A stretch of 42,913 nt of DNA from Comamonadaceae bacterium (GCA_029255645.1 JANLJE010000041.1:1-42913); one strand, 5' to 3'. Shown: positions 17,857 to 27,350, numbered from the stretch's first letter. The notes: generated by a model from the letters alone, not told the origin. Numbers and translations are program-made.

Positions 17857-19575
17857 TTAGAGATTGGTGGTGCTCAGCACTTCATCGAGGGAGGTCAGCC
17901 CTTGTTTGACTTTGATCAAACCAGATTCCCGCAAGGTTTTGACGCCCTCGCGCGCGGCCTGGGCGGCAATATCGAGGGCGGTGCCATTGGCCATGATGAT
18001 GCGCTGGATTTCTTCCGTGACGGGCATGACCTGATAGATGCCCAGCCGCCCCTTGTAGCCGCTGCCCTTGCAACGGTCGCAGCTGCCGGGGCCGTACAGC
18101 GTCCAGGAACCATCGAGTTCCGCTTCCTTGTAGCCAGCATTGAGCAGGGCCTGCTGCGGGACTTCCAGGGGCTGCTTGCAATGGCACAGCCGCCGCGCCA
18201 GGCGCTGGGCGGTGATGAGCAGGATGCTGGAGGCGATGTTGAAGGTGGGGACCCCCATGTTCATCAGGCGGGTCAGGGTTTGTGGCGCATCATTGGTGTG
18301 CAGCGTCGATAGCACGAGGTGGCCGGTCTGTGCCGCCTTGATCGCGATTTCTGCCGTTTCCAGGTCACGGATTTCGCCCACCATGATGATGTCCGGGTCC
18401 TGGCGCAGGAAAGCTCTGAGGGCAGCGGCAAAGGTCAGCCCCGACTTGTCGTCCACATTGACCTGGTTGATGCCGGCCAGATTGATTTCCGCCGGGTCTT
18501 CTGCCGTGGAAATGTTGATGTCGGGTTCGTTGAGGATGTTCAGGCAGGTGTAGAGGGAAACGGTCTTGCCCGAACCGGTGGGGCCGGTCACCAGCACCAT
18601 GCCATAAGGGCGGCGGATGGCATCGAGCAGAACCGCTTGTTGTTCCGGCTCGTAACCCAGGGCTTCGATCCCCAGGGTGGCGGAGGTGGGATCGAGAATC
18701 CGCATCACGATCTTTTCCCCGTGGAGGGTGGGGAGGGTGCTGACCCGGAAGTCGATGGCATGGGTCTTGGAGAGCACCAATTTCATCCGGCCATCCTGGG
18801 GAACCCGTTTTTCGGCGATGTTCAGGCGGGAGATGACCTTGATGCGGGAGGCGAGTTTATCCTTGATGGCGAGCGGCGGTGTGATGACCTCGCGCAAATT
18901 GCCGTCCACCCGGAAACGGATGCGGTAGTACTTTTCGTAGGGTTCAAAGTGGACGTCGGAGGCGCCCTCGCTGATTGCATCCAGCAGGATCTTTTGCAGG
19001 AATCTGACGATCGGAGCGTCGTCGACGTCGCTGCCCTCGCCCTCTTCGGCGGCATCGTCTTCAGCGGCTTCATCGAGGAAGTCAAGGTTGAAATCATCCC
19101 CGGCCATGCTTTTGAGTGATTCCGCGGTCGACTCGGTGAGCTTGGTGACCAGCGGCAACAGCTTGCTGATTTCGACGACGATGGGATCAATGGCCAGGCC
19201 GCTCTGGAAGCGGATTTCTTCCAGGCCATGCAGATTGGCCGGATCGGCCGTGCCGACGGACAGGCGATTGCCCCGTTTGAACAGGGGAACGATCCGGTGG
19301 GTGCGGATGAGCTTGGGGTCCACCGCCTCTTTGGGAATATGGGCTTCTTCGAGCGCGGAGAGGTCGAACAAGGGGGTGGCGAAAGTATCGGAGGCAAAAC
19401 GGGCCAGTTCCAGCGCCGTCATTTTTTTGCCATTGACGATTTCCTCTGCGAGGGTGGCCTTGTTTGCCTGGGCCTGGCCCAGCAATTGCTCTGCTTCGTT
19501 CTCTTTCAGGCGACCGGCCTGGACCAGGGCGCGAGCCAAACCGCTCAAATTGGAAGAGGGAAGAGTTGCGGTCAT
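17857..19575 (-). CDS. pilB: Type IV pilus assembly ATPase PilB
   Basis: 572 aa. Cytoplasmic hexameric motor for pilus extension. The N-terminal MshEN-like domain (about 1-150) includes RTHRIVPLFKRGNRLSVGTADP and may bind c-di-GMP, as in MshE. An acidic linker (160-185, EDDAAEEGEGSDVDD) follows. The core has the Asp box, Walker A GPTGSGKT (331-338), Walker B IIMVGEIRD and the His box STLHTNDA; the zinc tetracysteine is CHCKQP...CDRCKGSG. First gene of pilBCD. The ribosome-binding site is weak, and a poor TTTACA-N17-CATCAT promoter candidate lies at 19611-19639. Confidence 0.97.
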   Translation of the reverse strand: MTATLPSSNLSGLARALVQAGRLKENEAEQLLGQAQANKATLAEEIVNGKKMTALELARFASDTFATPLFDLSALEEAHIPKEAVDPKLIRTHRIVPLFKRGNRLSVGTADPANLHGLEEIRFQSGLAIDPIVVEISKLLPLVTKLTESTAESLKSMAGDDFNLDFLDEAAEDDAAEEGEGSDVDDAPIVRFLQKILLDAISEGASDVHFEPYEKYYRIRFRVDGNLREVITPPLAIKDKLASRIKVISRLNIAEKRVPQDGRMKLVLSKTHAIDFRVSTLPTLHGEKIVMRILDPTSATLGIEALGYEPEQQAVLLDAIRRPYGMVLVTGPTGSGKTVSLYTCLNILNEPDINISTAEDPAEINLAGINQVNVDDKSGLTFAAALRAFLRQDPDIIMVGEIRDLETAEIAIKAAQTGHLVLSTLHTNDAPQTLTRLMNMGVPTFNIASSILLITAQRLARRLCHCKQPLEVPQQALLNAGYKEAELDGSWTLYGPGSCDRCKGSGYKGRLGIYQVMPVTEEIQRIIMANGTALDIAAQAAREGVKTLRESGLIKVKQGLTSLDEVLSTTNL

Positions 19576-19812
19576 GACAAAAGAGTTAAATGCAAAATAA
19601 ATGACTGCCGATGATGCAACGAGGATCCTGGTTTGTAAAGCATGGATCGGGGCATCGATCGTGGTCGTGTGAGGTTGCTGCGCTCAATGGAGGGGAGCTG
19701 TCCGGTCATGGCCGCCCAATTTCATCCCGGGGTTGCGCGACGGCCTGGCCGGATGGAATTTCCGTGGGGCTTGAAATGCGCCGTTTTCATGCGCCAGGGC
19801 TGGCTTGTCCGC
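19576..19812. other. Spacer upstream of pilB without a credible gene
   Basis: No ORF here has family features. It must hold the pilB promoter. A minus-strand TTTACA (19634-19639) and CATCAT (19611-19616) with 17-bp spacing is the best sigma70 candidate. No clear sigma54-type GG-N10-GC element was found in the part nearest pilB. Confidence 0.4.
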
Positions 19813-20655
19813 TCATGCACGGTTCAGCAGCACTTCGACCACAAAACGGCTGCCCACATAGGCCAGCAGCAAAACGGCAAAGCCCGCCAGGGTCCAGCGT
19901 AGCGCGATCCGGCCTCGCCAGCCATAAATATGGCGGCCTGTCAGCAAAATGGCAAAAATCACCCAGGAAGAAATCGCAAAAAAAGTCTTGTGGTCAAGGC
20001 GGAAGGGCTGGCCGAACAGGATTTCCGAATACAGCAGGCCGCTGCCCAGGGTCAGGGTCAGCAGGGCAAAGGCCAGGGTGAGCATGCGGAACAGCAGGGT
20101 TTCCATGGCCAGCAGGGGCGGCATGCTGGCCATGCGCCGGGAAAGCTGGCGCTGGTGCAGTTTTTTCTCGGCAAAGCCCATGAATACCGCGTGCGCGGCA
20201 GACAGGGTGAACAGGCTGTAGGCCAGCATGGCGGCAAGGAAATGCAGGCGGAAACCCAGGCTGCCGGCATTGCTGATCAGGTGGGTTTTGCTGAACAGCA
20301 GTGGCAGCAAACAGGCGGCGACTCCTCCTAGCAACACCAAGGGTTGCAGGCCATCCATGCGAACCCGGAAGCTCTCCAGCCAGTAAATCAGGACCGCCAG
20401 CCAGATCATCAGGCTGAAGGCGAGGCTAAAGGAGAACTGCATCCGGGAGGCCTCGAACAGGGAGGATTCCAGGCCCGCTCCATGGAGTGCGAGGGTGATG
20501 CCGATGGCCAGTTTCTCCCAGGCAGGCGCGTTGACGCCGACCGGAGCCAGGGGGGCTGCTTCGGTCCAGCGGGTTCGCCAGAAATGAATGCCCAGGACCA
20601 GATACATGAAGCCTGCCAGGCCAAGGGGGATGAGCTGATTTACAATAGTCGCCAT
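19813..20655 (-). CDS. CcsA/YpjD-type cytochrome c assembly family membrane protein
   Basis: 280 aa with about eight hydrophobic segments, belonging to the CcsA/CcmC/YpjD superfamily, some members of which handle haem. Conserved-looking features are HFLAAMLAYSLFTLSAAHAVFMG (split over TM4-5) and LDHKTFFAISSWVIFAILLTGRHIYGWRG near the C-terminus, which retains histidines suited to haem binding. The gene is divergent from ffh with only 29 nt between the two ATGs, the same arrangement as ypjD-ffh in gammaproteobacteria. Its function in that setting is not established. Confidence 0.88.
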   Translation of the reverse strand: MATIVNQLIPLGLAGFMYLVLGIHFWRTRWTEAAPLAPVGVNAPAWEKLAIGITLALHGAGLESSLFEASRMQFSFSLAFSLMIWLAVLIYWLESFRVRMDGLQPLVLLGGVAACLLPLLFSKTHLISNAGSLGFRLHFLAAMLAYSLFTLSAAHAVFMGFAEKKLHQRQLSRRMASMPPLLAMETLLFRMLTLAFALLTLTLGSGLLYSEILFGQPFRLDHKTFFAISSWVIFAILLTGRHIYGWRGRIALRWTLAGFAVLLLAYVGSRFVVEVLLNRA

Positions 20656-20684
20656 TCCAAAATTTTACTCGAAGCCCATTTGCC

Positions 20685-22043
20685 ATGCTCGACAACCTGA
20701 CGCAACGCCTTGCCAAAGTAATGAAGACCCTGCGGGGAGAGGCTCGCCTGACCGAAGAGAACATCTCGGCGGCCCTCCGTGAAGTGCGCATGGCCCTGCT
20801 GGAGGCCGATGTGGCCCTGCCGGTGGTGAAAGATTTCATTGCAGCCGTGAAGGAAAAGGCCGTAGGCGAGGAGGTCATTGCTTCCCTGACGCCGGGCCAG
20901 GCCCTGGTCGGGGTTGTCCATAAGGAAATGACCCGGCTCATGGGCGGGGCTCATGAGGGCCTCAATCTTGCCACCCAGCCGCCCGCCGTGGTGCTGATGG
21001 CGGGCCTCCAGGGGGCGGGCAAGACCACGACGGTGGGCAAACTGGGCAAGTACCTGAAGGAAACGCTGAAGAAGAAGGTGCTGGTGGTGTCCTGCGATGT
21101 GTACCGTCCGGCCGCCATCCAGCAGTTGCAGACCGTGGCCGGGCAGGCGGGCGTCGAGTGCTTCCCTTCCACGACGGCGGAAAAGCCCGAGGCCATTGCC
21201 CTGGGTGCCGTGGATTGGGCCAGGCGCCATTACTTTGATGTGGTGCTGGTGGATACGGCCGGCCGTCTGGCGGTGGATGAGGCCATGATGGCCGAGATCA
21301 AGTCCCTGCATGAGGCCTTGAAACCGATCGAAACCCTGTTCGTGGTGGATGCCATGCTCGGTCAGGATGCGGTCAACACGGCCCGGGCCTTCAACGAAAC
21401 CCTGCCGCTTACCGGCATCGTGCTCACCAAGCTCGATGGCGATGCCCGGGGCGGCGCGGCCCTGTCGGTGCGCCATGTGACCGGCAAGCCCATCAAGTTT
21501 TCCGGTATCGGCGAAAAACTCACCGGGCTGGAACCCTTTCATCCGGAACGCATGGCCTCCCGCATTCTGGGCATGGGCGATGTGCTGTCGCTGATCGAAG
21601 AGGCCAGGAAGGGGCTGGACGAAGAAAAGGCCATGGCCTTTGCCAGGAAGCTGAAATCCGGCAAGGGCTTTGATCTGAACGATTTCAAGGAGCAGATCGG
21701 CCAGATGCGCAAGATGGGCGGTATCTCCGCCCTGATGGACAAGATGCCGACCCAGATCGCCCAGGCGGCCGGTCAGTTGCCGGTGGGGACCGAGGACAAG
21801 ATGATTCGCCGGGTGGAGGGCATCATCAATTCCATGACGCCGACCGAACGGGCCAAGCCGGAACTCATCAAGGCAAGCCGCAAGCGCCGCATTGCCATGG
21901 GAGCCGGGGTGCAGGTGCAGGAGGTGAATCGCCTGCTCAACCAGTTTGAACAGACTCAGAAGATGATGAAGCAATTCACCAAGGGGGGGCTGGGCAAGCT
22001 GATGCGCGGCATGAAGGGGATGCTGCCCGGCATGGGGCGCTGA
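20685..22043 (+). CDS. ffh: Signal recognition particle GTPase Ffh
   Basis: 452 aa. Binds 4.5S RNA and signal sequences and delivers ribosomes to FtsY at the membrane. N-domain 1-90, G-domain with P-loop GLQGAGKTTT (107-116), DTAGR, TKLDGDARGG, and a methionine-rich M-domain from about 300 (MDKM, GLGKLMRGMKGMLPGMGR at the end). The promoter must lie within or next to the divergent ypjD-like gene; a TACAAT at 20641-20646 is a possible -10. It converges on the lytic transglycosylase, whose 8-bp stop repeat occupies the 26-nt gap. Confidence 0.98.
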   Translation: MLDNLTQRLAKVMKTLRGEARLTEENISAALREVRMALLEADVALPVVKDFIAAVKEKAVGEEVIASLTPGQALVGVVHKEMTRLMGGAHEGLNLATQPPAVVLMAGLQGAGKTTTVGKLGKYLKETLKKKVLVVSCDVYRPAAIQQLQTVAGQAGVECFPSTTAEKPEAIALGAVDWARRHYFDVVLVDTAGRLAVDEAMMAEIKSLHEALKPIETLFVVDAMLGQDAVNTARAFNETLPLTGIVLTKLDGDARGGAALSVRHVTGKPIKFSGIGEKLTGLEPFHPERMASRILGMGDVLSLIEEARKGLDEEKAMAFARKLKSGKGFDLNDFKEQIGQMRKMGGISALMDKMPTQIAQAAGQLPVGTEDKMIRRVEGIINSMTPTERAKPELIKASRKRRIAMGAGVQVQEVNRLLNQFEQTQKMMKQFTKGGLGKLMRGMKGMLPGMGR

Positions 22044-22045
22044 GC

Positions 22046-22077
22046 CAGGGGATTCAGGGATTCAGGGATTCAGGGTT
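22046..22077. repeat. 8-bp tandem repeat spanning the lytic transglycosylase stop (3 copies)
   Basis: On the gene's strand the unit is AWCCCTGA: AACCCTGA (22070-22077, with the real stop), ATCCCTGA (22062-22069), ATCCCTGA (22054-22061), then a degenerate 9-nt copy ending by the ffh stop. The unit is not a multiple of three, so TGA triplets occur in different frames. Confidence 0.93.
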
Positions 22078-22690
22078 TGGGCGACGCCGGTTCGCCCATG
22101 GCCAGCTGGCGCTCGTAGCGCCACTGGTTCCAGGCGCCCCTGACCAGATTCGGGTATCCGGATTGACCCAGGCTGCCGTTGTAGCGGCCCAGGGCGCGGA
22201 ACAGGTCGCCCTTTTCGATATCCAGGTAGTGGCGCAGGATGGTGCAGCCATAGCGTAGGTTGGTGCGCATGTGGAACAGGTTGTCATCGGGCTGGCCGAT
22301 CAACTTGAGCCAGAAGGGCATGACCTGCATGTAGCCCCGGGCTCCCGCCGAGGACACGGCATATTTACGGAAACCGGATTCCACCTGGATCAGGCCCAGC
22401 ACCAGCTGCGGGTCCAGTCCGGCCCGGGTGGCTTCGTAATGGATGGCGCGCAGCAGTTCCAGGCGGTACTCCTGATCGGGAATGCGCCTGGCCAGCCGGG
22501 GAGACATGGCGGAGAGCCAGTCCACGGCTTCCGAATAATCCTTGAAGGAACTGGCAGGGGGTTTCCTGTCGGCAATGGCGCCCGACAGGGCCGCCTGGAC
22601 GCTGGCCGACATGGGTTCGTACTGTTGGGTTCCCGCCCATACCAGGGCGGGAACCAGGCATGGCAGCAACAGGGCGATCAGGCGGCGCAC
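22070..22690 (-). CDS. Periplasmic lytic transglycosylase, SLT domain
   Basis: 206 aa. Signal peptide [20 protein letters not shown], with no lipobox at the likely cleavage site. The SLT domain covers about residues 75-190: [19 protein letters not shown] contains the catalytic Glu, followed by [12 protein letters not shown] and the [11 protein letters not shown]...[10 protein letters not shown]-type helices. It cleaves peptidoglycan glycan strands. Its ATG lies inside the last 13 nt of proS, with which it is probably co-transcribed. The exact paralogue class is not assigned. Confidence 0.92.
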   Translation of the reverse strand: MRRLIALLLPCLVPALVWAGTQQYEPMSASVQAALSGAIADRKPPASSFKDYSEAVDWLSAMSPRLARRIPDQEYRLELLRAIHYEATRAGLDPQLVLGLIQVESGFRKYAVSSAGARGYMQVMPFWLKLIGQPDDNLFHMRTNLRYGCTILRHYLDIEKGDLFRALGRYNGSLGQSGYPNLVRGAWNQWRYERQLAMGEPASPKP

Positions 22691-24408
22691 AGCTTTTCCT
22701 GCAGGAAGGCCAGGGCGGTATCGGCGGGGATCATGGTGGCTTCCTCATCCTGGCGGCCCTTGTATTCCAGCTGGCCGTTGGCCAGGCCCCGCTCGCCCAC
22801 CACGATGCGGTGGGGCACGCCCATCAGTTCCATGTCGGCGAACATGGAGCCGGGCCGCTCGTCCCGGTCGTCCAGCAACACGTCCAGGCCGGCGGCCTCG
22901 AGTGCTTCGTAAAGCTGGTCGGCGGCGGCCTTCACGATTTCGCTCTTGTAGTAGCCCATGGGCACGATGGTGACCTGGAAGGGGGCGATGGCGGCGGGGA
23001 AGATGATGCCCCTGTCGTCATGGCCCTGTTCGATGGCGGCGCCGACGATGCGCGACACGCCGATGCCGTAGCAGCCCATTTCCATGATCTGGCTCTTGCC
23101 CTGTTCATCCAGGAAGCTGCAGTTCAGGGCCTTGGCGTAGGTGCTGCGCAGCTGGAAGATGTGGCCCACTTCGATGCCCCGGCAGATGGCGAGATTGCCC
23201 TTGCCATCCGGGGAGGGGTCGCCGGCCACCACCTTGCGCAGGTCGGCCAGCTCGGGTTCCGGGCAGTCGCGGCCGAAATTCACGCCACTCAGGTGAAAAC
23301 CCGCGGCGTTGGCGCCGCAGACGAAATCGGCCATGACGGCGACGCTCCGGTCGGCAATGACCCGCACCTTTTCTGGATCCACCCCGACCGGCCCGATATA
23401 ACCGGGCTTGCAGCCCAGGAATCGTTCCACCTCTTCTTCCGTGGCAAAGCGGAAGGGGTTGAGGCCGGCGATCTTGCCCGCCTTGATTTCATTGAGTTCG
23501 TGGTCGCCGCGCAGGAGCAGCAGGGCGAAGGTCCGGGGCCCCTCTTCGGGTTCGCTGACCACGGCGATGGCCTTGACCAGGCCGGAGAGCGGAATGTTCA
23601 GGAAGCCGGCCACGTCGGTACAGGCGGTCTGGCCCGGGGTGCTCACCTTGGCCAGTTCTGCGGTAGCGGCCGGGCGGGGCGTGGCAGGCGCCAGGGCCTC
23701 GGCCAGTTCCACGTTGGCGGCGTAGCCGGATTCCGGGCAGTAGGCGATGTCGTCCTCGCCGGTCTCGGCAATGACGTGGAACTCATGGGAGCCGGTGCCG
23801 CCGATCGAGCCGGTATCCGCCGCCACGGCCCGGAACTGCAGGCCCAGGCGGGTGAAGATGCGGCTGTAGGTGTCATACATCGACTGGTATTCCCGCTTCA
23901 GGTCCTCGAAGCTGCTGTGAAAGGAATAGCCGTCCTTCATCAGGAATTCCCGGCCGCGCATGACGCCGAAGCGGGGCCGGATCTCGTCCCGGAACTTGGT
24001 CTGGATCTGATAGAGGTGCAAGGGCAGCTGACGATAGCTCTTTACGTCGCGGCGCACCACGTCGGTGATGACTTCCTCGTGGGTGGGGCCGATGACGAAG
24101 TCGCGCTGGTGGCGATCCTTGAAACGCAGCAGCTCGGGGCCATATTTATCCCAGCGGCCCGATTCCTGCCAGAGTTCGGCAGGCTGCACGGCGGGCATCA
24201 GCAGTTCCAGGGCGCCCGCCTTGTTCATCTCTTCCCTGACAATGTTCTCTACCTTGCGCAGGACCCTGAGGCCCAGGGGCATCCAGGTGTAGATGCCCGC
24301 GGCGGCGCGCTTGATGAGGCCGGCGCGCAGCATGAGCTTCTGGCTGATGACCTCGGCGTCGGCCGGGGCTTCCTTGAGGGTGGCGAAGAAAAATCGAGAG
24401 GAACGCAT
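22678..24408 (-). CDS. proS: Prolyl-tRNA synthetase, bacterial type
   Basis: 576 aa, full length for the bacterial form with the inserted editing (INS/YbaK-like) domain, here about residues 230-390, which hydrolyses Ala-tRNA-Pro. Class II motifs: motif 1 around [20 protein letters not shown], motif 2 [21 protein letters not shown] split over the core, motif 3 [13 protein letters not shown]-terminal anticodon domain ends KLCAA. ATG at 24408 starts [19 protein letters not shown], the family N-terminus; TTG six bases earlier is an alternative. It overlaps the transglycosylase start by 13 nt and is divergent from rppH. Confidence 0.98.
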   Translation of the reverse strand: MRSSRFFFATLKEAPADAEVISQKLMLRAGLIKRAAAGIYTWMPLGLRVLRKVENIVREEMNKAGALELLMPAVQPAELWQESGRWDKYGPELLRFKDRHQRDFVIGPTHEEVITDVVRRDVKSYRQLPLHLYQIQTKFRDEIRPRFGVMRGREFLMKDGYSFHSSFEDLKREYQSMYDTYSRIFTRLGLQFRAVAADTGSIGGTGSHEFHVIAETGEDDIAYCPESGYAANVELAEALAPATPRPAATAELAKVSTPGQTACTDVAGFLNIPLSGLVKAIAVVSEPEEGPRTFALLLLRGDHELNEIKAGKIAGLNPFRFATEEEVERFLGCKPGYIGPVGVDPEKVRVIADRSVAVMADFVCGANAAGFHLSGVNFGRDCPEPELADLRKVVAGDPSPDGKGNLAICRGIEVGHIFQLRSTYAKALNCSFLDEQGKSQIMEMGCYGIGVSRIVGAAIEQGHDDRGIIFPAAIAPFQVTIVPMGYYKSEIVKAAADQLYEALEAAGLDVLLDDRDERPGSMFADMELMGVPHRIVVGERGLANGQLEYKGRQDEEATMIPADTALAFLQEKLCAA

Positions 24409-24523
24409 GAGCAACGAGTCCGATATCCGGTAAAACTTCGATTTTACACCGGGCGGTAATTTTGCATGGGCGTCACAGTTGTGAAAGAATTCGCTTCAAC
24501 CAAATATTTAGCAGGATTTAGCT

Positions 24524-25069
24524 ATGCTCGACAAAGAGGGCTTTCGCCCGAACGTCGGCATCATTCTTTGTAACGCAAAAAACGAGGTTTTCTGGGGTAA
24601 ACGGATTCGGGAGCATTCCTGGCAGTTTCCGCAAGGCGGCATCAAGCGGGGCGAAACGCCGGAACAGGCCATGTATCGGGAACTGCACGAAGAAGTCGGT
24701 TTGCTTCCCGAGCATGTGGCCATCCTGGGACGTACCAAGGGCTGGTTGCGTTATGAAGTGCCGACACATTGGGTCAAGCGTGAATGGCGGGGATCTTACC
24801 GGGGGCAGAAGCAGATCTGGTTCTTGCTGCGCCTGGTGGGACGGGACAGTGATGTCTCGCTGCGGGCCAGTTCCCATCCCGAATTCGACGCCTGGCGCTG
24901 GCACGACTACTGGATTCCCCTGGACACCGTGATCGAATTCAAGCGTGGGGTTTATTCCCAGGCCTTGAATGAGCTGGCGCGTTTTCTCGAAGCCGACAAG
25001 CGCAGGCGCCTGCGCCAGGAAAATCCATCATCCACACCGCCAGCGGCGGAGGGAAGGGAAGATGAATAG
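24524..25069 (+). CDS. rppH: RNA pyrophosphohydrolase RppH
   Basis: 181 aa. Removes pyrophosphate from the 5' end of mRNAs and so starts RNase E-dependent decay. N-terminus [17 protein letters not shown] and the Nudix box [23 protein letters not shown] (residues 38-60, shown in part by its key E's in RELHEEVG) identify it. WQFPQGG and [10 protein letters not shown] are further RppH markers. The charged tail after residue ~155 is variable. Divergent from proS, as in many betaproteobacteria; the 3' end overlaps the CNP1-like gene by 8 nt. Confidence 0.95.
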   Translation: MLDKEGFRPNVGIILCNAKNEVFWGKRIREHSWQFPQGGIKRGETPEQAMYRELHEEVGLLPEHVAILGRTKGWLRYEVPTHWVKREWRGSYRGQKQIWFLLRLVGRDSDVSLRASSHPEFDAWRWHDYWIPLDTVIEFKRGVYSQALNELARFLEADKRRRLRQENPSSTPPAAEGREDE

Positions 25070-25580
25070 TTTCGTCCGTACCTTGTGTGCCCTGTTCCTG
25101 GCGGGGCTTGCCGTGCAGGCTCAGGCCGCCTTTGATGAGGAGTTTGAGGAAAAACCCTGGGAGGAGATTGCCGTTCAGCTGCCTCCCTTTCCCAAGGACG
25201 AAAACTTCCTCAGCTTTTATGTGAGCCCCACGGCCACCAACCGTTTCTTTCTCGACACCGAAAGTCTTTCTGTCGGCAGTGACGGCGTGGTGCGTTACGT
25301 CTTGCTGGCGCTCAGTGATTCGGGAGTGCGCAACATCACTTTTGAAGGCATGCGCTGCCAGACCCGGGAATGGCGGATTTATGCGGTAGGGCGGCCGGAT
25401 GGAGGCTGGTCCAAGGCTCGGAGCAACCAGTGGAAGCCTGTTCGCGAGCAGGTCACCAACCGCCAGCATGCGGCCTTGTTTACCGATCTGCTCTGTCCCG
25501 ATGGGGTGATTGCCTTCCGGGTCAGCGACATTCTGCGAGCCTTGAAGAAGGAGGGGCGGCCTTTATCCAAGGCTCCTTGA
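25062..25580 (+). CDS. CNP1-like family exported protein
   Basis: 172 aa. Signal peptide [22 protein letters not shown]. The body, with [38 protein letters not shown] and [16 protein letters not shown], resembles the CNP1-like family of betaproteobacterial exported proteins of unknown function. ATG at 25062 overlaps the rppH stop by 8 nt and has GGAGGGAAGGG upstream; the frame is open to 24969 but that part overlaps rppH. The last codons are the first unit of a tandem repeat. Confidence 0.85.
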   Translation: MNSFVRTLCALFLAGLAVQAQAAFDEEFEEKPWEEIAVQLPPFPKDENFLSFYVSPTATNRFFLDTESLSVGSDGVVRYVLLALSDSGVRNITFEGMRCQTREWRIYAVGRPDGGWSKARSNQWKPVREQVTNRQHAALFTDLLCPDGVIAFRVSDILRALKKEGRPLSKAP

Positions 25581-25645
25581 TCCAGCCTCCTTGATCCAGG
25601 CTCCTTGATCCAGGCTCCTTGATCCGGCCTCCTTGATCCAGCTTG
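25566..25645. repeat. 14-bp tandem repeat spanning the CNP1-like stop (5 copies plus a fragment)
   Basis: Unit TCCAGGCTCCTTGA. The first copy, TCCAAGGCTCCTTGA (25566-25580, 15 nt), ends with the real stop; further copies are 25581-25594, 25595-25608, 25609-25622 and 25623-25636, then the fragment TCCAGCTTG. Every copy ends in TGA; the 14-nt period places later ones in other frames. Confidence 0.97.
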
Positions 25646-26014
25646 TCTGGCGTTGCCGACCCAGTTGCCAGCCCATTTTGCGCTGAATTTTGCGCTGAAT
25701 ATCGGGCGCGGGAGTCCTGTTCCCTCTCCCGCGGGCCTTCTCCCTGAGTTGAATGCGCATGAGGATTTTGCCGTGATAGGCGCTATTGCCCTGGACGGCG
25801 ATCCTGCTTGCACCGCTCACCTTGTCGGGGGCTTGGCATTTTATCTGCAGGGTGCATGCCTGCCAGCCCTCCTGGGCCAGCGGGAATCAGGACGGCCTGG
25901 GCCAGGATGCGGGTCAGGAAAACAGTAGCGCTTGGTTCACGTGGCTGCGGGTGGCTGCGTTTGGATGAAGCGGAGATCCCGAACCCGAAGCGCATGGCTT
26001 TGAAAGGAGAGGAA
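25637..26014. other. Spacer between the CNP1-like gene and coq7, no credible gene
   Basis: Short ORFs on both strands lack ribosome-binding sites and family features. A 12-bp direct duplication TTTTGCGCTGAA occurs at 25676-25687 and 25688-25699. The coq7 promoter should lie here but none is clear. The stretch may be decayed coding DNA. Confidence 0.5.
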
Positions 26015-26641
26015 ATGAACTGGAGTGACAGCTTGATCGTGGCGATCGACAAGGGCTTGCGGACCGTTTTTGCCGAGGCTCGCAGTGTCCGGCCGGTGCC
26101 CGGGGCGCAATTGCCCGAAGCCGGGCTCAATGATGCCGAGCGCCGCCATGTGGCGGCCCTGATGCGTATCAACCACGTCGGGGAGGTGTGTGCCCAGGCC
26201 CTGTACCAGGGGCAGGCCATGACCTCGCCCAACGAGCGGATCCGGGCTTCCCTGGAAGAGGCGGCCCACGAGGAAACCGAACATCTGGCCTGGACGGAGC
26301 AGCGTATCCGCGCGATGGGGGGGCGCAAGAGTCTGCTCAATCCCCTGTGGTATGCAGGTGCCCTGGCCATCGGCATGACGGCGGGACGTCTGGGAGACAG
26401 GTGGAATCTGGGTTTTCTGGCCGAAACGGAGCGCCAGGTCGAAGCGCATCTGGATCGCCATCTGGACAAGTTGCCGGCTCAGGATCAGAAGTCCTGGGCC
26501 ATCCTCGAACAGATGAAGGTGGACGAGGTGAAGCACGCCGAGACGGCCGTGCGGCTCGGGGCTGCGCCCCTGCCGGGTCCGGTGAAGCTGCTGATGAAGC
26601 TCTCGGCCCGGCTCATGACCCGGGTGGCTTATCGGGTCTGA
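26015..26641 (+). CDS. coq7: Demethoxyubiquinone hydroxylase Coq7
   Basis: 208 aa. Di-iron membrane-associated monooxygenase that hydroxylates demethoxyubiquinone, the penultimate step of ubiquinone synthesis; betaproteobacteria use Coq7 where E. coli uses UbiF. Iron ligands: E57 in [13 protein letters not shown], the EETEH motif (E87, H90) and VDEVKHAE near residue 170. ATG at 26015 follows AAAGGAGAGG; the frame stays open upstream to 25808 without family similarity. The stop lies inside the first unit of a 14-bp repeat, and the gene converges on osmC. Confidence 0.96.
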   Translation: MNWSDSLIVAIDKGLRTVFAEARSVRPVPGAQLPEAGLNDAERRHVAALMRINHVGEVCAQALYQGQAMTSPNERIRASLEEAAHEETEHLAWTEQRIRAMGGRKSLLNPLWYAGALAIGMTAGRLGDRWNLGFLAETERQVEAHLDRHLDKLPAQDQKSWAILEQMKVDEVKHAETAVRLGAAPLPGPVKLLMKLSARLMTRVAYRV

Positions 26642-26674
26642 AGTAGCGGGTCTGAAGTAGCGGGTCTGAAGGCA
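26633..26674. repeat. 14-bp tandem repeat spanning the coq7 stop (3 copies)
   Basis: Unit CGGGTCTGAAGTAG at 26633-26646 (containing the real TGA, 26639-26641), 26647-26660 and a diverged third copy from 26661. It adjoins an unrelated repeat belonging to the convergent osmC gene. Confidence 0.94.
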
Positions 26675-26713
26675 GCAGCCGGGGGCAGCAGCTGGGGGCT
26701 GCAGTTGGGGGCT
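26675..26713. repeat. 13-bp tandem repeat abutting the osmC stop (3 copies)
   Basis: On the osmC strand the units are AGCCCCCAACTGC (26701-26713), AGCCCCCAGCTGC (26688-26700) and TGCCCCCGGCTGC (26675-26687). The first begins directly after the osmC TGA (26714-26716). These units carry no TGA of their own. Confidence 0.9.
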
Positions 26714-27142
26714 TCAGGCGACTTCGATGATGTCGAAGTCGTGGGTGATTGCGGCGGTTTTGCCCAGCATGATGGAGGCGGAGCAGTATTTGTCCTTGGA
26801 CAGGTCGATGGCGCGTGCCACGGCCTCGGGCTTGAGATTCTTGCCGCTGACCCGGAAGTGAAAGTGAATGCGGGTGAAAACCTTGGGGTCGCTGTCTGCC
26901 CGCTCGGCCTCCAGGCGGACGTCGCAGCCGCTGACCTGGTGGCGACCTTTTTTCAGGATCATCACGATATCGAAGGCCGTGCATCCGCCGGTGCCGGCCA
27001 GCAGCATTTCCATGGGGCGGGGGGCCAGGTTGCGGCCGCCGGCTTCAGGCGCGCCATCCATGGTCACCATATGGCCGCTGCCGGTTTCCGCGACGAAGGA
27101 CATGCCGCTGTCGGCGCCCATCCACTTTACGGTGCATTGCAT
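26714..27142 (-). CDS. OsmC family peroxiredoxin-like protein
   Basis: 142 aa. OsmC/Ohr fold proteins are thiol peroxidases or related redox proteins. PRPMEMLLAGTGGCTAFDIVMIL has the first conserved cysteine, and KYCSASIMLGKTA the second, the usual pair. It resembles the YhfA-like OsmC branch rather than Ohr. Two ATGs compete: 27148 is only one base from GGAG, while 27142 is 7 nt away, so 27142 is chosen. A TAAAAT at 27169-27174 is a possible -10. The 3' end abuts a 13-bp tandem repeat and converges on coq7. Confidence 0.92.
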   Translation of the reverse strand: MQCTVKWMGADSGMSFVAETGSGHMVTMDGAPEAGGRNLAPRPMEMLLAGTGGCTAFDIVMILKKGRHQVSGCDVRLEAERADSDPKVFTRIHFHFRVSGKNLKPEAVARAIDLSKDKYCSASIMLGKTAAITHDFDIIEVA

Positions 27143-27148
27143 CTTCAT

Positions 27149-27350
27149 TCTCCAGGTAAGCAGCCGCTATTTTAGCTGAATAGCTGAACCACTGTTTTGC
27201 TGCCATGCACCAAAAATTCTGGCAGATTGGCGTGCTGGACCCGGAGGCAGGATTTAAAGAGTGCTTCAGTCGTTTCTTTAATGACTACAATTCGCAATAA
27301 AATCAACAAGATATTAACGATAAGTTTATTTTATCCAGTCATTTTCAAGG
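27149..27350. other. AT-rich spacer upstream of osmC
   Basis: No credible gene. The stretch 27240-27350 is much more AT-rich than the rest of the window and could supply UP-element-like contacts to the small RNA promoter on the right. An 8-bp duplication TAGCTGAA is at 27173-27188, near the osmC start. Confidence 0.5.

Noticed and set aside
22660-24459. 599-aa ORF antisense to proS
   Set aside because: Frame shadow; proS has complete motifs on the minus strand.
25653-25928. Small ORFs between the CNP1-like gene and coq7
   Set aside because: No ribosome-binding site, no recognisable fold and irregular composition; treated as spacer.
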